DNA of 64,000 nucleotides, from assembly GCF_003097615.1 (NCBI RefSeq), contig NZ_QCZG01000004.1:62001-126000 (forward strand), in the 5' to 3' direction. Position numbers and translations under genes: made by a program. Numbering within the stretch: the first letter of the stretch is position 1; each line of letters starts with the position of its first letter. The DNA comes from Pueribacillus theae (GTDB lineage Bacteria > Bacillota > Bacilli > Bacillales > UBA6769). A model generated the notes under the pieces. It was not told the DNA's origin. It did no database searches and worked only from the letters and a program-made list of their open reading frames with translations. Shown piece after piece: positions 7,997-16,697 of this stretch.

Positions 7997-8602
7997 TTAA
8001 ATCCACCCTTTTTCACGCGCTTTTTCAATGGCTTGCTGCCTTGATTCGACTTCAAGCTTTTGAATGGCGGAGGATAAATAGTTTCTAACGGTTCCATTTG
8101 TTAGGAATAATGCTTTCCCGATGTCACGGGTCGCCATTCCTTCCTTGGCCATTCTTAATACTTCAATTTCACGATCGGTTAAAGGGTTTTCTTGTTTTAA
8201 AAAAAGAGTCGCGGCTAAGTCTGTACTGATGACACGCTCTCCATTCATTACTTTCCGAATGGCTTCGATTAAATCATCAATCGGTTCATCTTTTAACAAA
8301 TAGCCTTCTACTTTCGCATCCATCGCCTTCTGTAAATAGCCTGGACGGGCGAATGTTGTTACGATGATAATTTTCGCTGTGTTTCCAGTATCTCTAAGCT
8401 TATCCGCTAATTCAAGCCCAGTTAAAGATGGGATCTCAATATCGAGCAAACAGACGTCTGGTTTATATTTCTGAATCGCCTCCCATGCTGCTTGCCCATC
8501 TGACACTTCCGCTACGACTTCAATATCATCTTCCAATTTTAATAAAGAAGTGAGTGCACCACGAAGCATTTTCTGATCTTCTGCAATGATAACTCTTATC
8601 AT
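7997..8602 (-). CDS. DesR-like NarL/LuxR-family response regulator
   Basis: The 201 residues comprise a receiver domain (acidic pair IIAEDQ near the N-terminus, phospho-acceptor Asp in CLLDIEIPS, Lys in YLLKDEP). A LuxR-type helix-turn-helix follows (PLTDREIEVLRMAKEGM ... NGTVRNYLSSAIQKLEVE). Architecture and sequence resemble DesR of B. subtilis, which controls a fatty-acid desaturase. No desaturase gene is adjacent, so the target is unknown. Its ATG overlaps the kinase stop by 4 nt (ATGA), giving translational coupling. It probably responds to the kinase encoded upstream. The DUF418 operon itself, or genes elsewhere, may be the target. Confidence 0.9.
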   Translation of the reverse strand: MIRVIIAEDQKMLRGALTSLLKLEDDIEVVAEVSDGQAAWEAIQKYKPDVCLLDIEIPSLTGLELADKLRDTGNTAKIIIVTTFARPGYLQKAMDAKVEGYLLKDEPIDDLIEAIRKVMNGERVISTDLAATLFLKQENPLTDREIEVLRMAKEGMATRDIGKALFLTNGTVRNYLSSAIQKLEVESRQQAIEKAREKGWI

Positions 8603-9723
8603 ATGGCATTCTCTCCTTCATTTGTACGAACTGGAACCTTTAATGTGACCGAAACACCTTTATGCAAAGAAGCATTCATTTCAGCAGTACCTTGCAGCTT
8701 TTCCATCCGTTCTTGTATCGACCGGATGCCATTTCCTTTTCCTGCTTTTAGATCACCGTTTCCATCATCAATTATTTGAAGGCAATACACGTTATCTTGG
8801 TAATATTTCGTGATGGTACAATGCTTTGCTTGGCTATGTTTTATAATATTTGTAATCGTTTCTCGCAAAGAAAGCGCCAGCATCGTTTCCGTAACACTTG
8901 ATAATAAAGGAAGCTTACCTTTCTCGACCATCGTTAATTCGATTCCAGCTGTTTGTAAAATCTTTTTTGATTCCTCGATTTCCTTCTCCAGCGAAACGAA
9001 TTTCATATCTGCCACTAGTTCTCTTACTTGTTTTAGCGCGAAACGAGAAGTGTTTAGAATATCTTTCAGCTCTTGCTTCGCTTGTTTTGAATCCTTCTCC
9101 ACTAATTTTATCGTCAGTTCGCTTTTTAGCTTAATCATTGTTAATGTTTGCCCAAGTATATCATGAAGATCTCTGGCAATACGGTGCCTTTCCTCTTCTT
9201 GTATATAACGTGCTAGCCGAGCATTTGCTGTATCTAGCTTTCCTTGGAGAGCTTTTGCCTTTTCCTTTGTATACACGACAATTGGAATAAATAGTTGGAC
9301 AATCATGAAAGGAAGTAACGCCGTTTTTGCGAAAAGGAGGGGATGTCCATTAGTAAGCCAACTAAATAAACTATACATCATGACAATCCCAAACATCCCA
9401 ACACCGATATAAACCTTTCGATTCGCCCTTCCTAAAAGATCAGCAAAAATAAACCCGTATAAAAACAGCCACTGTTGAAGGAAAACTCCTAAAATCACAA
9501 GAGTGCCAAACCCAGATAAACAGGCAACAAGCAGACGCCAATCTTTATACCATAAACAAACGTAGTGAGACATTATTAACAATACGACTAGTAAAAGCTT
9601 TCCCGAAAGACCGAGGCTGCTTTCTGTTTTCATAACGTTATAGATTAAGAAAACAATCGCGATTACGTCAATAAGAAGATATTTTTCGACTTGATCAAGA
9701 GGGTATATCTTTTTAAAAATCAT
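8599..9723 (-). CDS. DesK-like membrane histidine kinase
   Basis: The N-terminal third holds four to five membrane segments with very short loops, then a coiled-coil linker. The HisKA_3 box (EEERHRIARDLHDILGQ) carries the phospho-accepting His. The HATPase domain follows, with ETITNIIKHSQA (N box) and DDGNG / GNGIRSIQERM (G boxes). This matches DesK-type thermosensor or membrane-state kinases. The ATG at 9723 has GAGAGGTG 7 nt upstream; a GTG/TTG pair just before it is less likely. It is sandwiched between a DUF418 gene (40 nt upstream) and the regulator. An envelope or lipid signal is inferred from fold and context, not shown. Confidence 0.9.
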   Translation of the reverse strand: MIFKKIYPLDQVEKYLLIDVIAIVFLIYNVMKTESSLGLSGKLLLVVLLIMSHYVCLWYKDWRLLVACLSGFGTLVILGVFLQQWLFLYGFIFADLLGRANRKVYIGVGMFGIVMMYSLFSWLTNGHPLLFAKTALLPFMIVQLFIPIVVYTKEKAKALQGKLDTANARLARYIQEEERHRIARDLHDILGQTLTMIKLKSELTIKLVEKDSKQAKQELKDILNTSRFALKQVRELVADMKFVSLEKEIEESKKILQTAGIELTMVEKGKLPLLSSVTETMLALSLRETITNIIKHSQAKHCTITKYYQDNVYCLQIIDDGNGDLKAGKGNGIRSIQERMEKLQGTAEMNASLHKGVSVTLKVPVRTNEGENAI

Positions 9724-9763
9724 GCGCAACACCTCTCCTCTCTTCCGGGGATTTTATGGCTTT

Positions 9764-10924
9764 TCAGTTCATAAAACTTGATGTATGTTTCCGCACTGTC
9801 TCCATGGGGCCCAGTTTAAATTTTTGTAACCAAAAGGAAGCAAAGCCAATTTGAAAGGACGTGATAAGGAGCCATATAAGGACAATGGTCACTGAGTCAA
9901 CTTTGTTTCCTAATCCAAATCCCCATCCATAAAAGAGGACGGTAGAAATGAGATTTTGCATCACATAACAGCTCAATGACATTCTCCCAACCTTTTCGAG
10001 TTTATTCCACAACCAAAACTGTGGCGTTTTTTCAACGATTTTCGAAATGAATGCCAAATATCCTAAAGATAAAATAGGAGCGAATAAATAACGAATAGGC
10101 AAATCGAAAACTCCGCCGGGAACAAAAGTTAGTAAATTCAATGGCACTCCTACATACAAACCGAGTTTAAATAATTTCTGCCGTTTCTTCTTCCCATGTT
10201 CATCTGGCGCAAAGAAACCTGATCTCATCAGCCGTACACCTAATAAGAAAAGAAAAATATTCATCGGGATCACAAATATGACCTCGATTCTAAGCAAAAC
10301 AAAATTCACGAAACGATATTGTATCTGCTCAAACCAGCTTCCATCTTTATATAACGAAACGATGTCGCTCATACCGCCTAATGATAGATTCGCAGATGAA
10401 AACCCTAAATAGACTCCGACAATTAATAGAAATAGCATGATTGCTCCGTGAAAACCGCCAATGATCTTCATCGCCCTCGAAATTGCCCGATCCCCGCCTT
10501 TTACAATCCATGCGACAATCATTGCCGTAACGCCATAACTCATTAAAATATCGTATTCCATGACTAGTGTAAAATGGATGAAGCCCTCCATCAATAAGAT
10601 AAATGAAGTCCAAATATACACGCCAGGCCAAGCTGTGCCATTCCTTAATGACTGCTGATATTTTAGCTCAAGCCCTACTCCAAACATAATCGTCAACAAA
10701 CCGAGCATTTTTCCATTCACTAAAAATAACACAAAAATTCTTACAAAATCTTGAAAGGATGCCCACCAAGCATAATGATCAAATGTAAAAATATATGACA
10801 CATCCCCTAAGTGAGCAAAAATCCAAATGTTTGTTCCGAGTGTACCAAGGACAGCAAACCCTCTTAATATATCAAGTAAGCGAATTCTTTTTCCTGACAT
10901 ATGCCTGTCATTCCCTTTCTTCAT
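9764..10924 (-). CDS. DUF418-family multi-pass membrane protein
   Basis: The 386-residue product begins with the family hallmark RLLDILRGFAVLGTLGTNIW and has about eight to nine hydrophobic segments. DUF418/YeiB proteins are related to membrane acyltransferases; their substrates are mostly unknown. The first ATG (10924) has no clear ribosome site. The in-frame ATG at 10900 has AAAGGG about 13 nt upstream and may be the true start. It heads an operon with the kinase and regulator genes. A perfect 14-bp palindrome lies about 65 nt upstream. The three-gene unit interrupts the otherwise conserved ecfT-truA order, suggesting acquisition. A membrane-modifying role sensed by the kinase is an inference. 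Confidence 0.88.
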   Translation of the reverse strand: MKKGNDRHMSGKRIRLLDILRGFAVLGTLGTNIWIFAHLGDVSYIFTFDHYAWWASFQDFVRIFVLFLVNGKMLGLLTIMFGVGLELKYQQSLRNGTAWPGVYIWTSFILLMEGFIHFTLVMEYDILMSYGVTAMIVAWIVKGGDRAISRAMKIIGGFHGAIMLFLLIVGVYLGFSSANLSLGGMSDIVSLYKDGSWFEQIQYRFVNFVLLRIEVIFVIPMNIFLFLLGVRLMRSGFFAPDEHGKKKRQKLFKLGLYVGVPLNLLTFVPGGVFDLPIRYLFAPILSLGYLAFISKIVEKTPQFWLWNKLEKVGRMSLSCYVMQNLISTVLFYGWGFGLGNKVDSVTIVLIWLLITSFQIGFASFWLQKFKLGPMETVRKHTSSFMN

Positions 10925-10987
10925 AAGATACTTTTATTTTAGATGCGAAAGGAAAGCAGCGGTATTCACACTTATCAGGAATGTTTT

Positions 10988-11001
10988 ATGACACGTGTCA
11001 T
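10988..11001. promoter_or_regulatory. Perfect palindrome ATGACACGTGTCAT, candidate operator
   Basis: The 14-bp sequence is a perfect inverted repeat located 64-77 nt upstream of the DUF418 start, in the only sizeable spacer before that operon. Its size and form suit a dimeric regulator, possibly the DesR-like protein encoded two genes downstream. On the minus strand TTGATG overlaps it and could be a weak -35, but no good -10 follows at the right distance. Confidence 0.5.
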
Positions 11002-11080
11002 CAAAAAAACGCTATTGTGTCTACCTTCCCGAGGCCGTATTTGTTTAAATGAACGAAAGAGGAAATTTGCCTTTTTTAAA

Positions 11081-11111
11081 CAAAAAAATACCACAAATCA
11101 AAGACTGTGGT
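11081..11111 (-). terminator. Intrinsic terminator after ecfT
   Basis: On the minus strand TACCACA pairs with TGTGGTA (7 bp) and is followed by seven Ts. It lies 12 nt past the ecfT stop, so the ECF genes form a unit separate from the DUF418 operon. Confidence 0.85.
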
Positions 11112-11122
11112 AAGTAAGCTCA

Positions 11123-11923
11123 TTAGTAGAAAAAGCGTAGCCATATAAGCACGGCGGTTAGAAGCGCCATCATGAGAAGCAGCATGTTATCGCGCAATCC
11201 CCACGTTAACAGCCTAAGCTTCGTTCTCCCTTCTCCCCCTTTATATCCTCGCGCTTCCATGGCTATCGCCAAGTCTTCTGCACGTTTAAAGGAACTTACG
11301 AAAAGAGGAATAAGCAACGGAACAATTGCTTTCAACCGCTGTTTCATCGGCCCGCTCGTAAATTCAACGCCCCTTGCCGACTGGGCTTTCATAATTTTTT
11401 CTGTTTCTTCCAGAAGGGTTGGAATGAAACGCAATGAAATCGACATCATGAGTGCGAATTCATGGACCGGAAGCTTAAAGCGTTTGAACGGATGCAACAA
11501 TGATTCCAGTCCATCAGTAATTTCAATCGGCGTTGTTGTCAAGGTTAAAAGCGATGTAAAAACAACGAGAAAAAGCAGGCGAAGCGAAATATAGACGCCC
11601 TGTACGATCCCTTCCTTATAGATGGAAAAGACCCCGATTTGATAAACGATTTCTCCCTCTTTTGTTAAAAAAAGATGCAGAAGAAAAGTAAGAATGACGA
11701 TGAAGAAAATCGGCTTGAGCCCCCGGAAAATAAATGAAAGAGGCACACGGCTTAAGATGACGGCCAACGCGATAAAAATGCTAACGACAGCGTAGCTGAT
11801 AAAGTTATTTGCTAGAAAGATAATAAGGACGAATAAAAAAACAGAAATTAACTTGGCACGGGGATCTAAGCGATGAATGATTGAATTTACTGGCACATAT
11901 TGGCCGATAATAATGGGAGGCAT
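11123..11923 (-). CDS. ecfT: ECF transporter transmembrane subunit T
   Basis: EcfT is the membrane scaffold that couples two ATPases to exchangeable substrate-binding S proteins for vitamins or metals. The 266 residues have about six hydrophobic segments. The two Ala-Arg-Gly coupling motifs that dock on the ATPases are visible in AQSARGVEF and AMEARGYKG. Its start codon shares a nucleotide with the ecfA2 stop (TAATG), implying translational coupling. No S-component gene is in the window, as usual for a shared group II ECF module. Confidence 0.96.
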   Translation of the reverse strand: MPPIIIGQYVPVNSIIHRLDPRAKLISVFLFVLIIFLANNFISYAVVSIFIALAVILSRVPLSFIFRGLKPIFFIVILTFLLHLFLTKEGEIVYQIGVFSIYKEGIVQGVYISLRLLFLVVFTSLLTLTTTPIEITDGLESLLHPFKRFKLPVHEFALMMSISLRFIPTLLEETEKIMKAQSARGVEFTSGPMKQRLKAIVPLLIPLFVSSFKRAEDLAIAMEARGYKGGEGRTKLRLLTWGLRDNMLLLMMALLTAVLIWLRFFY

Positions 11924-12792
11924 TATTTGATAACCTCCTTTGAAAGCAATGCGGCAATTTCATTAGCAAGCGCATCAATCGTATACGCATTGCGTGAAAG
12001 TTTGACGTTAAATTTCTCTTCAAGTTTTATCAAAAATTCGATGGTTTCAGGTACGTCAAGCCCTACGCTGCGGATTTCGTCTGGTTTGGAGAAAATTTCT
12101 TCCGGCGTTCCCTTCATGAACACTTTTCCGCCATCCATGACGATAATTTCGTCGGAATAGATTGCGGCATCCTCCATGCTGTGTGTCACTAAAATGGTTG
12201 TTAGCTGTTTTTCTTTATGCAAGTTGTAAAACATTTTCATTATTTCCGTCCGTCCCCTTGGGTCAAGTCCTGCCGTTGGCTCGTCCAAAATTAAAACTTC
12301 CGGTTCCATCGCAAGAACCCCTGCAATCGCTGCCCGGCGCATTTGCCCGCCGCTTAAGTCGAAAGGCGACTTATGAAGCGCAGATTCATTTAATCCGACG
12401 AGCGGCAGCAGTTCTTTTGCTTTTTGCTTTGCTGCTTCTTCGCTCATTCCGAAATTCATCGGCCCAAAGCAAATGTCCTTTTCAACGGTTTCTTCAAAAA
12501 GCTGATGCTCTGGGTATTGGAAGACGATGCCGACCTTTTTGCGCAGCGGCTTTAAATGTTTCACTTTTTCATTTGCGCGGATTGTCCGGTCACCAATTGT
12601 AATTTCGCCTTTCGTCGGCTTTAACAGTCCGTTTAAATGCTGGATCAATGTCGATTTACCCGAACCAGTATGGCCAATGACGGCGATAAATTTTCCGCTT
12701 GGAATTGTTAGATTGACATCAGTGAGCGCTAATCTTTCAAAAGGGGAGCCTGGCATATAACGGTGTTCTAGGTCTGTAACTTTAATCTCCAT
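11923..12792 (-). CDS. ecfA2: ECF transporter ATPase A2
   Basis: This ABC ATPase pairs with EcfA1 to power ECF vitamin and metal uptake. The 289 residues contain Walker A GHTGSGKSTLIQ, the signature LSGGQMRRAAIAGV, Walker B VLILDEPTAGLDP and the switch His in LVTHSMEDA. Its start lies inside the end of ecfA1 (25-nt overlap) and its stop overlaps ecfT by one base, so the three genes are one translational unit. The C-terminal extension (about residues 225-289) is normal for the family. Confidence 0.96.
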   Translation of the reverse strand: MEIKVTDLEHRYMPGSPFERLALTDVNLTIPSGKFIAVIGHTGSGKSTLIQHLNGLLKPTKGEITIGDRTIRANEKVKHLKPLRKKVGIVFQYPEHQLFEETVEKDICFGPMNFGMSEEAAKQKAKELLPLVGLNESALHKSPFDLSGGQMRRAAIAGVLAMEPEVLILDEPTAGLDPRGRTEIMKMFYNLHKEKQLTTILVTHSMEDAAIYSDEIIVMDGGKVFMKGTPEEIFSKPDEIRSVGLDVPETIEFLIKLEEKFNVKLSRNAYTIDALANEIAALLSKEVIK

Positions 12793-13610
12793 AATTCATC
12801 CACCAATTCTTCGTGAGTAAGGTAGTTGCCGCTTAGATTAAATCCTTTTTCGGCAAGTTTTTTCTTTAATTGGATCGAAAAGGGGAGGTCAAGGCTGTAT
12901 GACTTTAACTGTTCTCCGTATTTCTCAAAAATGTCCACGGGTTTGCCTTCTAAGACGGCTTCTCCCTGATTCATGGCGATCATCCGGTCTGCCAAGATTG
13001 CCTCTTCAAGGTCATGTGTAATGGAAATAACGGTAATCTTCTCCGTCTTATTTAATTCTTTTACAACTTCAATGACTTCTTTTCGCCCTCTTGGGTCAAG
13101 CATGGACGTTGCTTCATCAAGAATAATAATTCGCGGCCGTAACGCAATGACACCCGCGATCGCAACTCTTTGTTTCTGGCCGCCTGACAGCCGATAGGGT
13201 TCATGTTCAAGGAATGATGACATGTTCACTTTTTCTATGCTGTCTTGTATGCGTACAAGCATCTCATCCCTTGGGAACCCGTTATTCTCAAGGCCAAACG
13301 CCACATCATCAAGAACGGATGTTCCAACAAATTGGTTATCCGGATTTTGGAACACAACACCGACGCGCCTGCGGATCTCCCATTTGTTGTCTTCATCAAG
13401 GCTGCTATAGCCATCAATTATTATCTCGCCTTTATACGGAAGCAAAAGAGCGTTTAAAAGTTTCGCGAGCGTTGATTTTCCTGAACCGTTATGTCCAACG
13501 ATCGCAAGCCACTCCCCTTCGTGAACGGAAAAGCTGACACCTTTTACAGCATCGCTGCTTTCTTCATTATAGCGAAAAAAAACATCTTTCACGTTAATAA
13601 GTTCCTTCAC
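12768..13610 (-). CDS. ecfA1: ECF transporter ATPase A1
   Basis: This is the first ATPase of the ECF energising module. Over 280 residues it shows Walker A GHNGSGKSTLAKLL, signature LSGGQKQRVAIAGV, Walker B IIILDEATSMLDP and the SITHDLEEA switch. A longer in-frame extension exists, but the GTG at 13610 is chosen because GGAGG lies 6 nt upstream and the protein then begins (M)KELINVKDVFF like its relatives. It follows rplQ after a terminator, as in B. subtilis. Confidence 0.96.
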   Translation of the reverse strand: MKELINVKDVFFRYNEESSDAVKGVSFSVHEGEWLAIVGHNGSGKSTLAKLLNALLLPYKGEIIIDGYSSLDEDNKWEIRRRVGVVFQNPDNQFVGTSVLDDVAFGLENNGFPRDEMLVRIQDSIEKVNMSSFLEHEPYRLSGGQKQRVAIAGVIALRPRIIILDEATSMLDPRGRKEVIEVVKELNKTEKITVISITHDLEEAILADRMIAMNQGEAVLEGKPVDIFEKYGEQLKSYSLDLPFSIQLKKKLAEKGFNLSGNYLTHEELVDELWRLKLQT

Positions 13611-13666
13611 ATTCTTCCTCCCCGCTTTTTGCAAGATGCAGCACAAGCTTGTCTTACGTCAAGTCT

Positions 13667-13723
13667 AAAAAAAAGGGCACAGAATCAATACTGTTTAGCC
13701 GTAATGTGATCCTGTCCCACCTT
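13667..13723 (-). terminator. Terminator at the end of the alpha operon
   Basis: On the minus strand an imperfect stem (GGGACAGGATC with GATTCTGTGCCC, one bulge and one mismatch) is followed by eight Ts. It lies about 25 nt past the rplQ stop and marks the end of the long S10-spc-alpha transcript. Some read-through into ecfA1 is possible. Confidence 0.75.
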
Positions 13724-13747
13724 TTTCTATTGTTCAATTTTAAGAAG

Positions 13748-14113
13748 TTAAACGAATTCAATGATGACCATTGGAGCGTTGTCACCGCGGCGAGGACCGA
13801 TTTTACGAATTCTCGTATAGCCGCCTTGACGTTCCTCATAGCGTCCAGCAATATCATTAAATAATTTTTGCAGTGCATCTTGCTCTGTTTCTTCCGTATC
13901 TGCGGCTTCTTTGCGAACGAAAGCTGCAGCTTGGCGTCTGGCATGCAAATCGCCGCGCTTGCCAAGTGTGATCATTTTTTCGACGAATGGGCGAAGTTCT
14001 TTCGCTTTTGCTTCTGTCGTTTCGATTCGCTCGTTTATGATTAAGTCTGTGACTAGATCACGAAACATCGCTTTACGTTGAGCTGAGTTGCGACCAAGTT
14101 TTTTATAAGCCAT
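13748..14113 (-). CDS. rplQ: Ribosomal protein L17
   Basis: L17 lies at the rim of the 50S exit tunnel. The 121-residue protein begins [20 protein letters not shown] and ends [14 protein letters not shown], both typical. The ATG at 14113 is preferred over an upstream in-frame start, because AAAGGAGGGA lies about 8 nt before it. It is the last gene of the alpha operon. A short interspersed repeat (14156-14192) separates it from rpoA. Confidence 0.97.
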   Translation of the reverse strand: MAYKKLGRNSAQRKAMFRDLVTDLIINERIETTEAKAKELRPFVEKMITLGKRGDLHARRQAAAFVRKEAADTEETEQDALQKLFNDIAGRYEERQGGYTRIRKIGPRRGDNAPMVIIEFV

Positions 14114-14155
14114 CTTAGATGTCCCTCCTTTACGCTGTTTTTCACAGATGAGGAT

Positions 14156-14192
14156 GTTCAAAAAAACCGGAGGCGTCCCGCTGGTTTTTTTG
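14156..14192 (-). repeat. Interspersed repeat copy K (rpoA-rplQ spacer)
   Basis: This short copy begins GAGGATGTTCAAAAAAACCGGAGG, the same left end as the copy at 44032 but with ACC in place of TCC. Its right arm is GGTTTTTTTG, so CAAAAAAACC pairs with GGTTTTTTTG over 10 bp. The change from the family consensus is compensated in the opposite arm. Unlike fuller copies it lacks the GTCCTCC end. Confidence 0.6.
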
Positions 14193-14224
14193 CCCTCTTG
14201 TTAGAACGTTATCTATCATTCGGA

Positions 14225-15169
14225 TCACTCTTCCGAACGTAAGGCTAATCCAAGCTCTGAAAGTTTCTCTTGAACCTCTTCGAGTGATTTGCGTCCAAGA
14301 TTTCGGACTTTCATCATGTCTTCTTCCGTTTTTTGAGTAAGTTCTTGGACGGTATTGATTCCAGCCCGTTTTAGACAATTGTAGGATCTTACGGAAAGAT
14401 CGAGCTCTTCAATTGTCATTTCAAGCACTTTTTCTTTTTGATCCTCTTCCTTCTCAACCATGATTTCAGCTTGCTGCGCCTGGTCGGTCAAGCCAACAAA
14501 AATATTTAAATGCTCGGTTAAAATTTTTGCCCCAAGCGAGACAGCTTCTTCAGGCCCGATGCTTTTGTTCGTCCAAACTTCGAGGGTTAGCTTATCGTAG
14601 TTGGTTACTTGTCCGACTCTTGTATTTTCAACTTGATAGTTTACACGTGAAACCGGTGTATAAATGGAGTCAATCGGAATGACGCCAATCGCCAATTCTT
14701 CAGACTTGTTCCCTTCAGCAGGTACATAGCCTCTTCCACGTTTGGCGGTAAGTTTCATTCGAAGTGCTCCATCTTCACCAAGTGTTGCAATCGGAAGGTC
14801 AGGATTCAGAATTTCGACATCGCTATCATGAAGAATATCTGCTGCCGTTACGACGCCTTCACCTTGAACATCGATCTCCATTGACTTTTCATCTTCGGAG
14901 TAAATTTTCAAAGCAAGCTTTTTTAAGTTCAGAATGATCGTTGTTACGTCTTCTACAACGCCTTGAATTGTCGAGAATTCATGAAGCACACGATCAATCT
15001 GGACTGTCGTAACTGCGGCGCCTGGGAGGGAAGATAGTAAGATTCTGCGTAAAGAATTCCCCAACGTTGTTCCATACCCTCGTTCGAGCGGCTCGACAAC
15101 GAATTTCCCATATCCTTCTTCTTCATTCATTTCAACCGTTTCAATTTTCGGCTTTTCAATCTCTATCAT
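14225..15169 (-). CDS. rpoA: RNA polymerase alpha subunit
   Basis: The alpha subunit dimerises to nucleate the polymerase and contacts UP elements and regulators through its C-terminal domain. The 314 residues show the assembly domain ([19 protein letters not shown]), a charged linker near residues 228-245 and the CTD ([16 protein letters not shown] ... [12 protein letters not shown]). Length is normal for Bacillus. The spacer in front is unusually large (337 nt) and holds a 156-bp interspersed repeat. A promoter candidate at 15282-15311 would let rpoA-rplQ be expressed apart from the upstream ribosomal genes. Confidence 0.98.
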   Translation of the reverse strand: MIEIEKPKIETVEMNEEEGYGKFVVEPLERGYGTTLGNSLRRILLSSLPGAAVTTVQIDRVLHEFSTIQGVVEDVTTIILNLKKLALKIYSEDEKSMEIDVQGEGVVTAADILHDSDVEILNPDLPIATLGEDGALRMKLTAKRGRGYVPAEGNKSEELAIGVIPIDSIYTPVSRVNYQVENTRVGQVTNYDKLTLEVWTNKSIGPEEAVSLGAKILTEHLNIFVGLTDQAQQAEIMVEKEEDQKEKVLEMTIEELDLSVRSYNCLKRAGINTVQELTQKTEEDMMKVRNLGRKSLEEVQEKLSELGLALRSEE

Positions 15170-15281
15170 CCAATAAACCCTCCTTCAAAACGTCGACTTC
15201 GGTTCTTTGCTTAATGACCGAAATTCCTCCTTTAGGCGGTTCCCGAGCAAATGCCCTATTTTAAGGATTTTATACATATTC

Positions 15282-15311
15282 AGTATAGACATACTTCAAA
15301 AAACTATACAA
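15282..15311 (-). promoter_or_regulatory. Candidate SigA promoter of rpoA
   Basis: The minus strand reads TTGTAT (15306-15311), 18 nt, TATACT (15282-15287). It sits between the interspersed repeat and rpoA. The -35 is imperfect, so this is a candidate only. Confidence 0.45.
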
Positions 15312-15345
15312 TCCATACCTAATTAAAGCGTGTGCTTTAAAGGTA

Positions 15346-15501
15346 GTTCAAAAAGTCAGGAGGCTCACAGGACGTAGTTTAGCCTCAATACGTCCAGTAT
15401 AAGTTCAGCCTTTGCTTCCCGATGGCGACATTTCAACACTGGCTACAGGACGTGGCCTAGTTGTAGTTGAAATCGAGTTCTTTTTGCCCACCTTTTTGAA
15501 C
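15346..15501 (-). repeat. Interspersed repeat copy A (rpsK-rpoA spacer)
   Basis: It is bounded by GTTCAAAAAG and CTTTTTGAAC and is about 156 bp long. Inside are mini-hairpins with an AGGAN loop, for example GGCTAC-AGGAC-GTGGCC. An outer arm ATTTCAAC/GTTGAAAT is shared with the copy at 37987, preceded in both by GATGGCGAC. The end nearest rpsK is 6 nt past the rpsK stop codon. Confidence 0.85.
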
Positions 15502-15506
15502 ACCGC

Positions 15507-15902
15507 TTATACGCGACGACGTTTTGGCGGGCGGCATCCATTGTGGGGCACAGGAGTCACATCGCGAATCGCTGTTACTTCAAGGCCTACTGCTTGCAAA
15601 GCACGAATTGCTGCTTCACGGCCTGAGCCAGGCCCTTTTACAGAAACTTCGATTGTTTTCATGCCGTTTTCCATTGCAGTTTTCCCTGCGGTTTCTGCTG
15701 CCATTTGAGCTGCAAATGGGGTAGATTTACGAGAACCTTTGAAGCCAAGGTTTCCTGCACTTGCCCATGAAACGGCGTTTCCGTGCGTATCAGTAATTGT
15801 GACAATTGTGTTGTTGAATGTCGATTTAATGTGTGCGACTCCACTTTCGATATTCTTTTTCACACGGCGTTTACGAGTATTCGTTTTGCGTTGAGCTGCC
15901 AT
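15507..15902 (-). CDS. rpsK: Ribosomal protein S11
   Basis: S11 forms part of the 30S platform and contacts the Shine-Dalgarno helix. The 131 residues contain [20 protein letters not shown] and end [15 protein letters not shown] as in relatives. The start has a clear AAAGGAGG site. It lies 16 nt after rpsM. A long repeat element begins 6 nt past its stop codon. Confidence 0.98.
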   Translation of the reverse strand: MAAQRKTNTRKRRVKKNIESGVAHIKSTFNNTIVTITDTHGNAVSWASAGNLGFKGSRKSTPFAAQMAAETAGKTAMENGMKTIEVSVKGPGSGREAAIRALQAVGLEVTAIRDVTPVPHNGCRPPKRRRV

Positions 15903-15918
15903 TTAATCATTACCTCCT

Positions 15919-16284
15919 TTACTTTTTCTTATTTGCTACCGTACGGCGAGGCCCTTTTCTAGTACGGGAGTTGTTTTTCGTATTTTGGCCACGAACAGGC
16001 AAACCGCGTCGGTGGCGGATTCCACGGTATGAACCGATTTCAATAAGACGTTTGATGTTTAGTGAAACTTCACGGCGAAGGTCACCTTCAATTTTGTATG
16101 TGTCAACGACATCACGGATGCGGTTCAGTTCATCGTCAGTAAGATCGCGAACTCTTGTATCTTCAGAAACGTTCGCTTTTGCAAGAATTTCTTTTGCTCT
16201 TTGAACACCAATTCCGTAAATATATGTTAACGATATAACGACTCGCTTCTCACGAGGGATGTCAACACCAGCAATACGTGCCAT
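15919..16284 (-). CDS. rpsM: Ribosomal protein S13
   Basis: S13 sits in the 30S head and bridges to the 50S subunit and P-site tRNA. The 121-residue protein begins [20 protein letters not shown] and ends with the basic tail [12 protein letters not shown] helix-hairpin-helix ([14 protein letters not shown]) is present. AAGGAGGTG precedes the ATG. It is followed by rpsK and preceded by rpmJ in the standard alpha-operon order. Confidence 0.98.
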   Translation of the reverse strand: MARIAGVDIPREKRVVISLTYIYGIGVQRAKEILAKANVSEDTRVRDLTDDELNRIRDVVDTYKIEGDLRREVSLNIKRLIEIGSYRGIRHRRGLPVRGQNTKNNSRTRKGPRRTVANKKK

Positions 16285-16303
16285 ATTTGCACCTCCTTAT
16301 TGG

Positions 16304-16420
<117 letters not shown>

Positions 16421-16478
16421 TTAACCCTCCTTGTAGATTCGGAGTTAATTTAAATGGAACATTTTAAATTAAATATGT

Positions 16479-16697
16479 TTATTTAAAACGATACGTAATC
16501 CGGCCACGCGTTAAATCGTATGGAGATAATTCAACGGTCACTTTATCCCCAGGCAGAATTCGAATGTAGTGCATGCGAATTTTGCCAGATACGTGGGCTA
16601 AGATTTTATGGCCATTTTCAAGCTCGACTCGAAACATGGCGTTTGGCAAAGGCTCAATTACGGTGCCTTCCATTTCGATAACATCTTCTTTAGCCAT
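16479..16697 (-). CDS. infA: Translation initiation factor IF-1
   Basis: IF-1 is an OB-fold protein that occupies the 30S A site during initiation. The 72 residues begin [20 protein letters not shown] and end [16 protein letters not shown], which is full length. It overlaps the end of the upstream KOW-domain gene by 8 nt, suggesting coupled translation. Confidence 0.98.
   Translation of the reverse strand: MAKEDVIEMEGTVIEPLPNAMFRVELENGHKILAHVSGKIRMHYIRILPGDKVTVELSPYDLTRGRITYRFK

Larger units (their letters stand above)
15170..15506 (-). other. 337-nt rpsK-rpoA spacer
   Basis: The spacer holds the interspersed repeat (15346-15501) adjacent to rpsK, a promoter candidate (15282-15311) and a leader of about 110 nt before rpoA. 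On the minus strand the leader contains two ribosome-site-like stretches (AAAGGAGG about 55 nt before rpoA, and AAGGAGGG just before it). I see no convincing small reading frame behind the first. Confidence 0.5.
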
